Shown here: positions 1 through 6,696 of the stretch, piece after piece
Layout of the letters: each line of letters starts with the position of its first letter
Position numbering within the stretch: position 1 is the first letter of the stretch
DNA from: Planctomycetaceae bacterium
GTDB lineage: Bacteria; Planctomycetota; Planctomycetia; Pirellulales; Thermoguttaceae
Assembly: GCA_031288955.1 (NCBI GenBank)
Contig: JAITQJ010000323.1
Coordinates: 1-8,934, forward strand
Reading direction: 5' to 3'
Length of the DNA: 8,934 nucleotides
Program-made: the position numbers and the translations under genes
The notes under the pieces: generated by a model
What the model was told of the DNA's origin: nothing
Seen by the model: the letters and a program-made list of their open reading frames with translations, nothing else
Database searches by the model: none

Positions 1-97
1 AACCGCCAATAATGGCAAAATCCCAGCCGTTCTCTGTAAAAAATTCCTGAATTTCGAGAGCGGCTTGAAAAATATCTTGTTTCAAAAAATTTTTCAA
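1..97 (-). CDS. Probable nucleotidyltransferase (AbiEii-like), 5' part only, cut by window edge
   Basis: This partial gene has 32 codons plus one base before the left edge. It starts at TTG (95-97), whose last two bases are the first two of the upstream gene's TGA stop, giving a 4-nt overlap (94-97) typical of translational coupling. The visible protein begins (M)KNFLKQDIFQAALEIQ and ends NGWDFAIIGG. An amphipathic N-terminal helix followed by G-W-x-F-x-I-I-G-G is how small nucleotidyltransferases of the AbiEii/minimal NTase type begin; in that family a GG leads to a G-S-like catalytic loop and then a DxD pair, both beyond the window. The role is therefore inferred: NTP-dependent modification of RNA or protein, possibly as the toxin half of a two-gene module. 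The catalytic residues cannot be seen, so family membership is likely but activity is unknown. No separate ribosome binding site stands out, which fits coupling to the upstream gene. Confidence 0.6.
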   Translation of the reverse strand, partial: MKNFLKQDIFQAALEIQEFFTENGWDFAIIGG

Positions 98-309
98 TTT
101 TTCCCCCGTGCCTTCATAAAAAGCCGCTGTTGTTCGACAAGTCCCGATGTCAGACGTAATTCTTCCCGCTCGCAGCACCAATTACACATTTGAAAAATTG
201 CCTCGCTTACAGGCTTCCCGTCAAGTTTCCGCAATTCTTCCGCCTTGAGTTGTTCCAGTATAGGACCGACCCGCTTCCAGTTTTCCGCCCAATCTTTCGC
301 TGTCAGCAT
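94..309 (-). CDS. Small conserved hypothetical protein (71 aa) paired with nucleotidyltransferase
   Basis: This is a 71-residue soluble, charged, probably helical protein. Visible marks are W7 and W11, the stretch G15-P16-I17-L18-E19, then EELRKLD (24-30), and near the end SGLVEQQRLF (55-64). I recall this layout (W-x3-W, G-P-x-L-E, E-L-R, S-G-L-V-E-x-Q) from small proteins encoded just upstream of AbiEii-like nucleotidyltransferases, especially in planctomycetes; I know no assigned function or domain name. Residues 41-46 hold three cysteines and a tryptophan (M-C-N-W-C-C), which may be incidental. The start at ATG 307-309 is preferred over the upstream ATG at 445-447: the extra 46 residues are hydrophobic, unlike the family N-terminus, and lie over a promoter region. 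No clear Shine-Dalgarno precedes 309. The gene overlaps the following nucleotidyltransferase by 4 nt, so the two are surely co-expressed. A partner or antitoxin role is inference. Confidence 0.65.
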   Translation of the reverse strand: MLTAKDWAENWKRVGPILEQLKAEELRKLDGKPVSEAIFQMCNWCCEREELRLTSGLVEQQRLFMKARGKN

Positions 310-353
310 CAATTTATCGTTGCTAATCAATTCCGCCGGACATTGTCTAACGG

Positions 354-382
354 TTGACACAACGCAATATATGTGCCATAAT
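354..382 (+). promoter_or_regulatory. Near-consensus sigma-70-type promoter, probably for the histidine kinase
   Basis: A perfect -35 hexamer TTGACA (354-359) is separated by 17 nt from a -10 hexamer CATAAT (377-382), preceded by an extended -10 TGC at 374-376. That is 11 of 12 consensus positions with ideal spacing. Transcription would start near 389 and give a leader of about 70 nt before GTG 457 (or about 115 nt before ATG 502). It reads rightward, away from the small-protein gene. Use by this organism's housekeeping sigma factor is assumed. Confidence 0.6.
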
Positions 383-393
383 ACCACATTATA

Positions 394-415
394 ACTATAC
401 AGACAAAGATATAGT
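394..415. repeat. Inverted repeat ACTATA-N10-TATAGT, possible operator
   Basis: Arms ACTATA (394-399) and TATAGT (410-415) are exact reverse complements around a 10-nt spacer. The dyad covers the predicted leftward -10 box and lies just downstream of the rightward -10 box, where a bound dimeric regulator would block both promoters. The arms are short and A/T-rich, so chance is a real alternative. A second pair, GTTGACA (353-359) and TGTCAAC (429-435), is formed by the two -35 boxes themselves and may simply reflect the promoters. Confidence 0.25.
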
Positions 416-434
416 ATTTCCTGCCGGTTGTCAA
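406..434 (-). promoter_or_regulatory. Candidate sigma-70-type promoter for the small protein / nucleotidyltransferase pair
   Basis: On the minus strand a perfect TTGACA (434 to 429) is followed after 17 nt by TATCTT (411 to 406), matching 10 of 12 consensus positions. Transcription would begin near 399 and run left, leaving a leader of about 90 nt before ATG 309. It faces the rightward promoter at 354-382; the predicted start sites are only about 10 bp apart, so polymerases at the two would interfere with each other. The -10 match is imperfect, so this is less certain than the rightward one. Confidence 0.4.
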
Positions 435-456
435 CGTTCGGATACATTCCATCATC

Positions 457-3072
457 GTGCTTAAAGTCTTTTATAAAAATTGCTTTTACGAACCGTGGTC
501 AATGCAGACAAGACTGCTGCTGTCTATCGGTGTGCCGAGCGTTACCCTCTTTGCTTTGATACTGTATTTCTCATATAGAAGCGACTTGTTCAACGAAAAA
601 CAGCATCTGAAAACGATACAGGTTGCGGAGGTAACCGACAGGGCAAAAAATCTTGATTTGACGCTTAATTCGCTCGCCCGCGCTCCGGCGGCGGCAGCAC
701 AGATTGCCAATAACAGACCAATACAGAGCGTTGATGAAATGGTCAGCGTGCAAAAGTATATGCTGGATTCGTATCCGGCAATTTACGGAACAACGTTTGC
801 CTGGGAACCGAACGTTTTCGATGCAAAAATGGAACATTGCGCTCCCTATGTTTGGCGGGACTTAAAAACGCCGAATAAACTGGACGTGATGATGTTCAAT
901 CCCGAAAACAATTACGATTATCTGGACAAAAAACCGGAACACGCCTGGTACTGGCAAACGAAACAGGTGTTTCCCAAAACCGAACCGCAGATGACGATGG
1001 GCGGTATGACGATTGTTCCGTCCAGTTGGGGGCTTTGGAGCGAACCGTATTTTGACGAAGGCGGCGGCGATGTGCTGATGTGTACGTTCTCCGCTCCGTT
1101 TTTTAAGGAAGGACGATTTGCCGGCTGTGTAACCTGTGATATAGCAACAAGCGGTTTCCATACAGCACTTTCCGAAAGCAAAATACCGGGCGGTTATTTC
1201 GTGCTGCTCGCCGCCGGTAATGTTGTGATTTCGCATCCGCGCGAAGAATTGGCATTGAACCTATTCCGCGAACACAAATCGTTCGCTGACACAATCGTAC
1301 CGCAAGACCAAAACATTTGGGACCCCGTGTTGTTTGACCTCAATGCCGTTTTGCAAAGTTTCAAAACGAAGCAAATGGTTCAGGCAGAAGACCGCAGCGA
1401 AAAATACTTGCCGCAGTTTTCCCAGACACTTCATTTCGGCAAAAGCGATGCAGTAACGATTGAAGTGTGTCAACTGGCTTCGACGGGCTGGATTCTTCTC
1501 TATATCGTTCCGCAAAGGGAATCGCTGGCAAAACTCAACTCCAAGACAGTACGTATGAGCGAAGTCTTCGTCATCGGTTTCATCGTTATCAGTTTATTCT
1601 TCGTGCGGCAAATTTCGTATCAGATTATCCGTCCGATAAAACAACTGGTAGCCGCTACGAAAACGATTTCGCGGGGATTTTACGACCAGCGTTTGGTCTT
1701 AGGAGGCAACACGTGCAGCGAACTGCGGATAGTCTATCAGAATTTCAATATGATGATGGAATCTATCAAACGGAACATCTCCGTTGCGATACAAAATGCC
1801 TCGGCAAGAGAAGCCGCTGATTTGGCGAACCGGACGAAATCCGAATTGCTGATGGTCGTTTCACACGAACTCCGTACACCGCTCAACGGCATTATCGGCA
1901 CAACGGAATTGCTGCTTCAGGATGAGACTCTGCCGCCGAAAGTCAGAAACTATGTCGAATTACAGCGGGAGTCAGGCGGCGCACTAATGCAACTGATAAA
2001 CAATATCGTTGTTTATTCGGCTGGCGAATACGGCGGCATTGCCGTTGAAGACCGGAAATTTGAATTGCGGACGCTGGTTGACAGTGTTGTTGAATCCTGT
2101 ACATATCAGGCAAAGCGTCTTTCGGTCGGCATTATCACAGAAATTGAACAATCTCTGCCGCAGTATGTTTTCGGCGACGACAAACATTTACAGCAGGTTC
2201 TGCATAATGTCCTGTCGAATGCCGTTAAATTTTCTAACCGCAGTGATGTACGGTTCCGGGTCTTTCAGGACACGTCGGTAGGAGCGTTATTGCCGCCAGA
2301 GGAAGAGTCTTCCCGTAAAATACAATGGATTTGTTTTGAAATTATCGACAAAGGCATCGGAATGTCTAACGAACATCTTGAAAAGATTTTCAGTAAAAAG
2401 ACAATCGGCGATGTTTCGTCAAATCGGATGTTCGACGGTTTGAGTATCGGCTTAGCAGTTTCACAACAAATTGTTCAATCGCTGCGCGGAACGATTGGGG
2501 CTTCATCTCTTCCGGGCAAGGGAACAACGATTTTTGTTTCCGTGCCGCTCCCGCCGGTGGTGATGGATGCCGGCGAGACGGAAATCCAAGACCTGAAACA
2601 AGGTATTAAAGATGCAACGGTCATTCTGTCCGGTTCGTCTGCGGTGCGAAGGGCAAAACTAAGTATTCTTATTGCCGAAGATAACCGGATAAATAAAATT
2701 GTCATCAACGAATTACTGACGAGCAAAGGTTTTGATACAACCGTTGTCGATAACGGACAGGAGGCGGTCGAAGAATATGAACGCCGTTATTATGATTTAA
2801 TTCTGATGGACTGTCAGATGCCGGGAATGGACGGTTATGAGGCAACGCTGCGGATACGGACGATGGAGTTGGACAAACGTGTTGCCCAACCGATACCGAT
2901 AATTGCGTTGACCGCAAATGCAGCACCGGGAGACAAGGAACGGTGTTTGAGTATTGGAATGAACGCATACTGTAACAAGCCGATAAATGCCGTCGAATTG
3001 ATTTCGCTCATTCATCAACTCTTGCCGGCGGTCAGCACGAAACACAACAGTATGGTTACCAAGGTAAAGTAA
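457..3072 (+). CDS. Membrane-bound hybrid sensor histidine kinase (dCache-HAMP-HisKA-HATPase-REC)
   Basis: This 871-residue kinase senses an extracytoplasmic signal and autophosphorylates. TM1 spans about residues 19-40, a periplasmic dCache-like sensor about 41-365 (with the W-S-E-P-Y-F-D and A-P-F-F-K-E-G-R-F-A-G sections at 194-223 and V-V-I-S-H-P at 256-261), and TM2 about 368-386. HAMP and a helical linker follow (387-460). HisKA has H470 in SHELRTPLNG. HATPase_c has N-box N584/N588, G1 D631-K-G-I-G635 and a degenerate G2 G661-L-S-I-G-L. The receiver domain (736-858) keeps E741/D742, phosphoacceptor D785, T819 and K841, so a His470-to-Asp785 relay is complete. The F-box, usually IFEPF, reads I-F-S-K-K (644-648). 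There is no Hpt domain, output domain or neighbouring response regulator, so the next partner must lie elsewhere. The start is uncertain: GTG 457 is the first in-frame start after the TAG at 412-414, while ATG 502 (residue 16, MQTRLLLS) would give a more usual short N-terminus before TM1. Neither has a clear Shine-Dalgarno. The signal is unknown. Confidence 0.92.
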   Translation: MLKVFYKNCFYEPWSMQTRLLLSIGVPSVTLFALILYFSYRSDLFNEKQHLKTIQVAEVTDRAKNLDLTLNSLARAPAAAAQIANNRPIQSVDEMVSVQKYMLDSYPAIYGTTFAWEPNVFDAKMEHCAPYVWRDLKTPNKLDVMMFNPENNYDYLDKKPEHAWYWQTKQVFPKTEPQMTMGGMTIVPSSWGLWSEPYFDEGGGDVLMCTFSAPFFKEGRFAGCVTCDIATSGFHTALSESKIPGGYFVLLAAGNVVISHPREELALNLFREHKSFADTIVPQDQNIWDPVLFDLNAVLQSFKTKQMVQAEDRSEKYLPQFSQTLHFGKSDAVTIEVCQLASTGWILLYIVPQRESLAKLNSKTVRMSEVFVIGFIVISLFFVRQISYQIIRPIKQLVAATKTISRGFYDQRLVLGGNTCSELRIVYQNFNMMMESIKRNISVAIQNASAREAADLANRTKSELLMVVSHELRTPLNGIIGTTELLLQDETLPPKVRNYVELQRESGGALMQLINNIVVYSAGEYGGIAVEDRKFELRTLVDSVVESCTYQAKRLSVGIITEIEQSLPQYVFGDDKHLQQVLHNVLSNAVKFSNRSDVRFRVFQDTSVGALLPPEEESSRKIQWICFEIIDKGIGMSNEHLEKIFSKKTIGDVSSNRMFDGLSIGLAVSQQIVQSLRGTIGASSLPGKGTTIFVSVPLPPVVMDAGETEIQDLKQGIKDATVILSGSSAVRRAKLSILIAEDNRINKIVINELLTSKGFDTTVVDNGQEAVEEYERRYYDLILMDCQMPGMDGYEATLRIRTMELDKRVAQPIPIIALTANAAPGDKERCLSIGMNAYCNKPINAVELISLIHQLLPAVSTKHNSMVTKVK

Positions 3073-3090
3073 TTCAAAGATTAACCGCTA

Positions 3091-6000
3091 TCACCGCTGC
3101 TGCCACGTCTTGCGCTGTTCACGCTGTTTGAACGGTTTCGGCACAATCCGCAGCGTGTCCTTGCCGAGCAGTTCTGTTACATACTGTTTCAATTCCGGCG
3201 TTGCTGCTGTCGGCAGTGTTTTGCCCTGTAATACTGCAACACCGCCCGACTCCAAGCGTATCGAAATCGTTAAGTCGTTCCGCGCTGTATTGCCGCCGCC
3301 GGCACTGCCGACCGGCTGTCCCTGTAAAAGCCTATACAGCCGCGAAACAGTATCCGCCGTATGAGTCTTTTCGTCCAGCAAAATATGAAGTCCTGCCGAC
3401 AATTCTTTCGGCGCATCTTCAACGGCAATCACTTCATCGGCAATAAAATTACCGTCGGGAGAATCATTATCTGATGACCGGCTCCGGTCAATGCGTCCCC
3501 GCATAAAGACCGTTGAATCCGCCTTGATTTTCTCCTGATGCACATAATACGTATCTGCCCAGGCAATCGACCGTATCGAGCCTTCCGAATCCGTAAAATC
3601 AAACATTGCATACGCACTCGGCTTCCCCGGCTTCGGATTTTTACCCTGCCCCAATTTTATGTTGTTCACCGTTCCCGCCAAACAGACATTCGTGCCGTCT
3701 TTGAGCAGCGATGCCTCGACCGTCCGATGCGTGCGGAACAAACTAAATACCGTCTCCAATTCCTGAAGCGGATTCGCCGTCAGATAGAAACCTAACACTT
3801 CTTTTTCGTTCGCTGCCGTTTCTTTATCGTCCCATTCGACAGCATCCGGCAATCCCGACGATGCCGGTGCCGGCTTTGCTGTTACAGGTTCATCGTCATC
3901 GGTTCCGAACAAACCTTTCTGTCCTCTGGCAGCATCGGCAGCGGTACTCTGACCGATTTTCAATGCCGCATCAACCGCTGCAAAAAGTTGCGACCGCTTG
4001 CAGCCCAGCGAATCAAACGCACCGGCTTTAACCAGCGATTCCATCATTGCCTTGTTGCACGTCTTGTTGCCGAGCCGTTCGCAGAAGTTAAAAAGGCTCG
4101 TATATCTTCCGTTTGCTTCCCTCTCTGCAACGAGTTTGCTCGATCCCCTTTCGCTGCAAGACTTAATTGCCGTCAATGCAAACACTATCTTTCCGTCAAC
4201 GATTGTATAGAGCGGTTTCGACGTATTGATGTCGGGCGGAATAACGTCAATGTCCATCCGCTGACAGTCTTCAATATGTTCCGCTGTCGCATCCTTTGAG
4301 GAAAAACTGCGCCCCGATATGTCGCTGCAAAGCAGAGATGCCATAAACTCAACCGGATAGTGCGCCTTCAGGTACGCCGTCATATACGCAATCAAAGCAT
4401 ACGCCGTTGAATGTGATTTATTAAAACCGTAACCGGCGAACTTGATAATCAACTCGAAAATCTCGTCCGCTTTATCCGCTTTCAATCCGTTTTTTCCTGC
4501 CCCTTTGACGAACTCTTCGCGAAACTTGCTGAAATCTTTTTTCTTGCTGATTGCCTTGATGCAAGCGTATGCACTGCCGAGCGGAATCTCTCCTAATTGG
4601 TTCAAAATCCGCATAATTTGTTCCTGATAGACCATCACGCCGTTTGTCTCGTTGAGAATTTTCTCCAAAACCGGATGGTCGTACACCGCTTTGGCTTTGT
4701 TGTGTTTTACGTTAACGTATTGGTCAACCATACCGCCTTCCAACGGTCCCGGACGGTACAACGCCAGCGTGGCGATAATGTCCCGAAAACTATCAGGCTT
4801 CATCCGTTGGAGCAGTTCCCGGATACCGCCGCCTTCCAACTGAAACACGCCCTTTGTTTCGCCCCGCTGAAGCAATTCATACGTCTCTTGGTCGTCCAGC
4901 GGAAACTTGTACGGGTCAAGCGTTTTGCCCGTCGTTTCCTTTATCAGCCGGACGGCGTTGGCAAGCATCGACAGGTTACGTAAACCCAAAAAATCCATTT
5001 TGAGCAAACCCGCTTTTTCAACATCAATTCCCTGCCATTGCGTAACAATGTTTTTCTCTTTATCGTGCTGCAGCGGAACGTACTCGGCAAGCGGCTTGTC
5101 GGCAATCACAACACCGCAGGCGTGAACACCGGTCTGACGGGCTAAACCCTCAATGCCTTTCGCATAATCAATCAGTTCGGTAACGCTGCTTTCATTTTCG
5201 TAACGTTTATTCAGTTCCTCGCTCGCCGCCAACGCTTTGTCCAACGTAATTTTCGGGGTATCCGGCACGAGTTTTGTAATCTCGTTGACGAACGGCAGCG
5301 GCAAATCGAGCGCGCGTCCGACATCTTTAATCGCCGCTTTCGCCGCCATTGTTCCGAACGTTCCGAGTTGCGCAACCGATTCGCCGTATTTGTTTTTAAC
5401 GTAATCAAGAATCTCTCCCCGCCTGTCCTGGTCGAAATCAATATCAATATCAGGGGCTTCGGCGCGGCTTTCGTCGAGAAAACGCTCAAAGAGCAAATCG
5501 AATTCCAGCGGACAAACGTGCGACATATTCAAGGCGTAACACACGATTGCTCCGACACCGCTGCCTCTTGCCGTCCGGTGAATCCCACGTTCTTCCGCTT
5601 CCCGGACAAAATCCCAAACGATAAGAAAGTAATTCGCAAAGCCGAGTTTACTAATCACCGAAAGTTCTCTATCCAGTCTTGCCGACACCTCTTCGGAAAG
5701 TTCGCCGTTTGCGTAACGTTGGGGATTGTCCGCATAACGCCGTTTCAAACCTTCAATGCAGAGTTGCCGCAGGTAATCATCGGAATTTTTACCGTCAGGC
5801 GGCATAAAAACCGGAAAGCACCGCTGTTTTAAGTCGAGTTGCAAATCGATACGTTCAGTAATCTCAAGCGTTCGGCTAATCGAATCTTCCTGACCGGGCA
5901 ATGCCCGCATCATCTCTTCACCGCTGCGCATATAAAACTGGTCGCTATCAAACTGCATCCGGCTTGGGTCTTTGAGCGTTTTTCCCGTATGGACGCAAAG

Positions 6001-6675
6001 CAGTATTTCCTGCGATTTGGCATCTTTCTGGTAAACGTAATGCACGTCATTGGTTGCAACGGTTTTGATACCAAGTTCGGCGGCTATTTGAACGCTGCCT
6101 TCGAGAATGATTTTTTGCAGTTCCAAAGAGTTGTCCTGCAATTCAATATAATACCGGTCGCCGAAAAGTTCCCTGTACCAAGAGGCAAGTGCTTTGGCAC
6201 GCTCAAGACTGTCCGGCTTCTGCTCGGAAAGAATACGCGAAAATTCGCTTGATGCGCAGCCGCTCAAACAGATAATTCCGTCGTTATGTTCGGCGAGAAG
6301 TTCTTTGTCAATTCGGGGCTTAAAATAAAAACCTTCAAGGTGGGCGATGGAAGCCATCTTGATAAGATTTTTGTAGCCGGTCTTGTTGATAGCAAGAAGA
6401 GTCAGATGATTGCTGGAATCTCTTTGTGTACCGCCGGTTCGGGCTTTCAGGTTTCCGATGGCAATGTACGCTTCATATCCGACGATTGGTTTGATACCAA
6501 GTTCTTTTGCCTCGCGGTAAAACTCCAATGCACCGTAAAGGTTTCCGTGGTCGGTGATAGCGAGCGCGGGCATTTCGAGTTCTTTTGCCCGTTTGAGCAA
6601 ATCTTTAACTTTGCCGGCTCCATCGAGCAGCGAATAATGCGAATGACAATGTAAATGAACGAAAGGGACTGCCAT
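3091..6675 (-). CDS. dnaE: DNA polymerase III alpha subunit, complete
   Basis: This is the replicative DNA polymerase catalytic subunit (C-family), 1194 residues; E. coli DnaE has 1160. The N-terminal PHP domain (about 5-280) retains an apparent metal site: H9, H11, D42, H43, E68, H90, D210, H212. The polymerase core has A-R-G-S-G-V-G-A at 369-376, the aspartate pair D411/D413 in P-D-I-D-I-D-F, and the third catalytic aspartate D561 in K-M-D-F-L-G-L. R-P-G-P-L-E-G (641-647), V-M-V-Y-Q-E-Q (680-686) and G-Y-G-F-N-K-S-H-S (748-756) are further family hallmarks. A helix-hairpin-helix region (about 865-900) leads to Q-K-G-L-F (919-923), which fits the internal beta-clamp-binding motif, then an acidic stretch, an OB fold (about 996-1085) and a variable C-terminal domain. 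Start ATG 6675 is set by a strong AGGAGG and by the V-P-F-V-H-L-H beginning. It lies 21 nt after purL on the same strand and ends 18 nt from the converging kinase gene. DnaE-type (not PolC) is clear from domain order. Confidence 0.97.
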   Translation of the reverse strand: MAVPFVHLHCHSHYSLLDGAGKVKDLLKRAKELEMPALAITDHGNLYGALEFYREAKELGIKPIVGYEAYIAIGNLKARTGGTQRDSSNHLTLLAINKTGYKNLIKMASIAHLEGFYFKPRIDKELLAEHNDGIICLSGCASSEFSRILSEQKPDSLERAKALASWYRELFGDRYYIELQDNSLELQKIILEGSVQIAAELGIKTVATNDVHYVYQKDAKSQEILLCVHTGKTLKDPSRMQFDSDQFYMRSGEEMMRALPGQEDSISRTLEITERIDLQLDLKQRCFPVFMPPDGKNSDDYLRQLCIEGLKRRYADNPQRYANGELSEEVSARLDRELSVISKLGFANYFLIVWDFVREAEERGIHRTARGSGVGAIVCYALNMSHVCPLEFDLLFERFLDESRAEAPDIDIDFDQDRRGEILDYVKNKYGESVAQLGTFGTMAAKAAIKDVGRALDLPLPFVNEITKLVPDTPKITLDKALAASEELNKRYENESSVTELIDYAKGIEGLARQTGVHACGVVIADKPLAEYVPLQHDKEKNIVTQWQGIDVEKAGLLKMDFLGLRNLSMLANAVRLIKETTGKTLDPYKFPLDDQETYELLQRGETKGVFQLEGGGIRELLQRMKPDSFRDIIATLALYRPGPLEGGMVDQYVNVKHNKAKAVYDHPVLEKILNETNGVMVYQEQIMRILNQLGEIPLGSAYACIKAISKKKDFSKFREEFVKGAGKNGLKADKADEIFELIIKFAGYGFNKSHSTAYALIAYMTAYLKAHYPVEFMASLLCSDISGRSFSSKDATAEHIEDCQRMDIDVIPPDINTSKPLYTIVDGKIVFALTAIKSCSERGSSKLVAEREANGRYTSLFNFCERLGNKTCNKAMMESLVKAGAFDSLGCKRSQLFAAVDAALKIGQSTAADAARGQKGLFGTDDDEPVTAKPAPASSGLPDAVEWDDKETAANEKEVLGFYLTANPLQELETVFSLFRTHRTVEASLLKDGTNVCLAGTVNNIKLGQGKNPKPGKPSAYAMFDFTDSEGSIRSIAWADTYYVHQEKIKADSTVFMRGRIDRSRSSDNDSPDGNFIADEVIAVEDAPKELSAGLHILLDEKTHTADTVSRLYRLLQGQPVGSAGGGNTARNDLTISIRLESGGVAVLQGKTLPTAATPELKQYVTELLGKDTLRIVPKPFKQREQRKTWQQR

Positions 6676-6679
6676 CTTT

Positions 6680-6685
6680 CCTCCT
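6680..6685 (-). promoter_or_regulatory. Strong Shine-Dalgarno (AGGAGG) for dnaE
   Basis: On the minus strand AGGAGG lies 4 nt before the dnaE ATG (6675), in the 21-nt gap after the purL stop. It fixes the dnaE start and shows that dnaE can be translated by its own initiation within a purL-dnaE transcript. The gap is too short for a terminator; a promoter for dnaE alone would have to lie inside purL. Confidence 0.8.
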
Positions 6686-6696
6686 AAAAAGTATTG

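Noticed and set aside
310..447. 46-residue N-terminal extension of the small protein, starting at ATG 447
   Set aside because: It is hydrophobic and cysteine/tyrosine-rich, unlike the family N-terminus, and overlies the promoter region; ATG 309 gives the expected beginning.
1467..1820. 117-codon plus-strand open frame inside the kinase gene in another frame
   Set aside because: It overlaps the TM2/HAMP-coding part of a clear gene and its product looks like no known protein.
3055..3086. Possible hairpin GGTTA...TAACC after the kinase gene
   Set aside because: A five-base stem with a loop of about 22 nt and no T-run is too weak to call a terminator.
3084..3098. Direct repeat ACCGCT-atc-ACCGCT at the dnaE end
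   Set aside because: It is short, only two copies, mostly within dnaE coding sequence, and explained by chance.
4597..4983. 128-codon plus-strand open frame inside dnaE
   Set aside because: It is antisense to a strongly conserved polymerase segment, with basic low-similarity composition and no ribosome binding site seen.
5368..5832. 154-codon open frame on the plus strand, antisense to dnaE
   Set aside because: It lies wholly inside dnaE opposite conserved catalytic sequence, has no recognisable domain, and is a shadow of dnaE codon usage.
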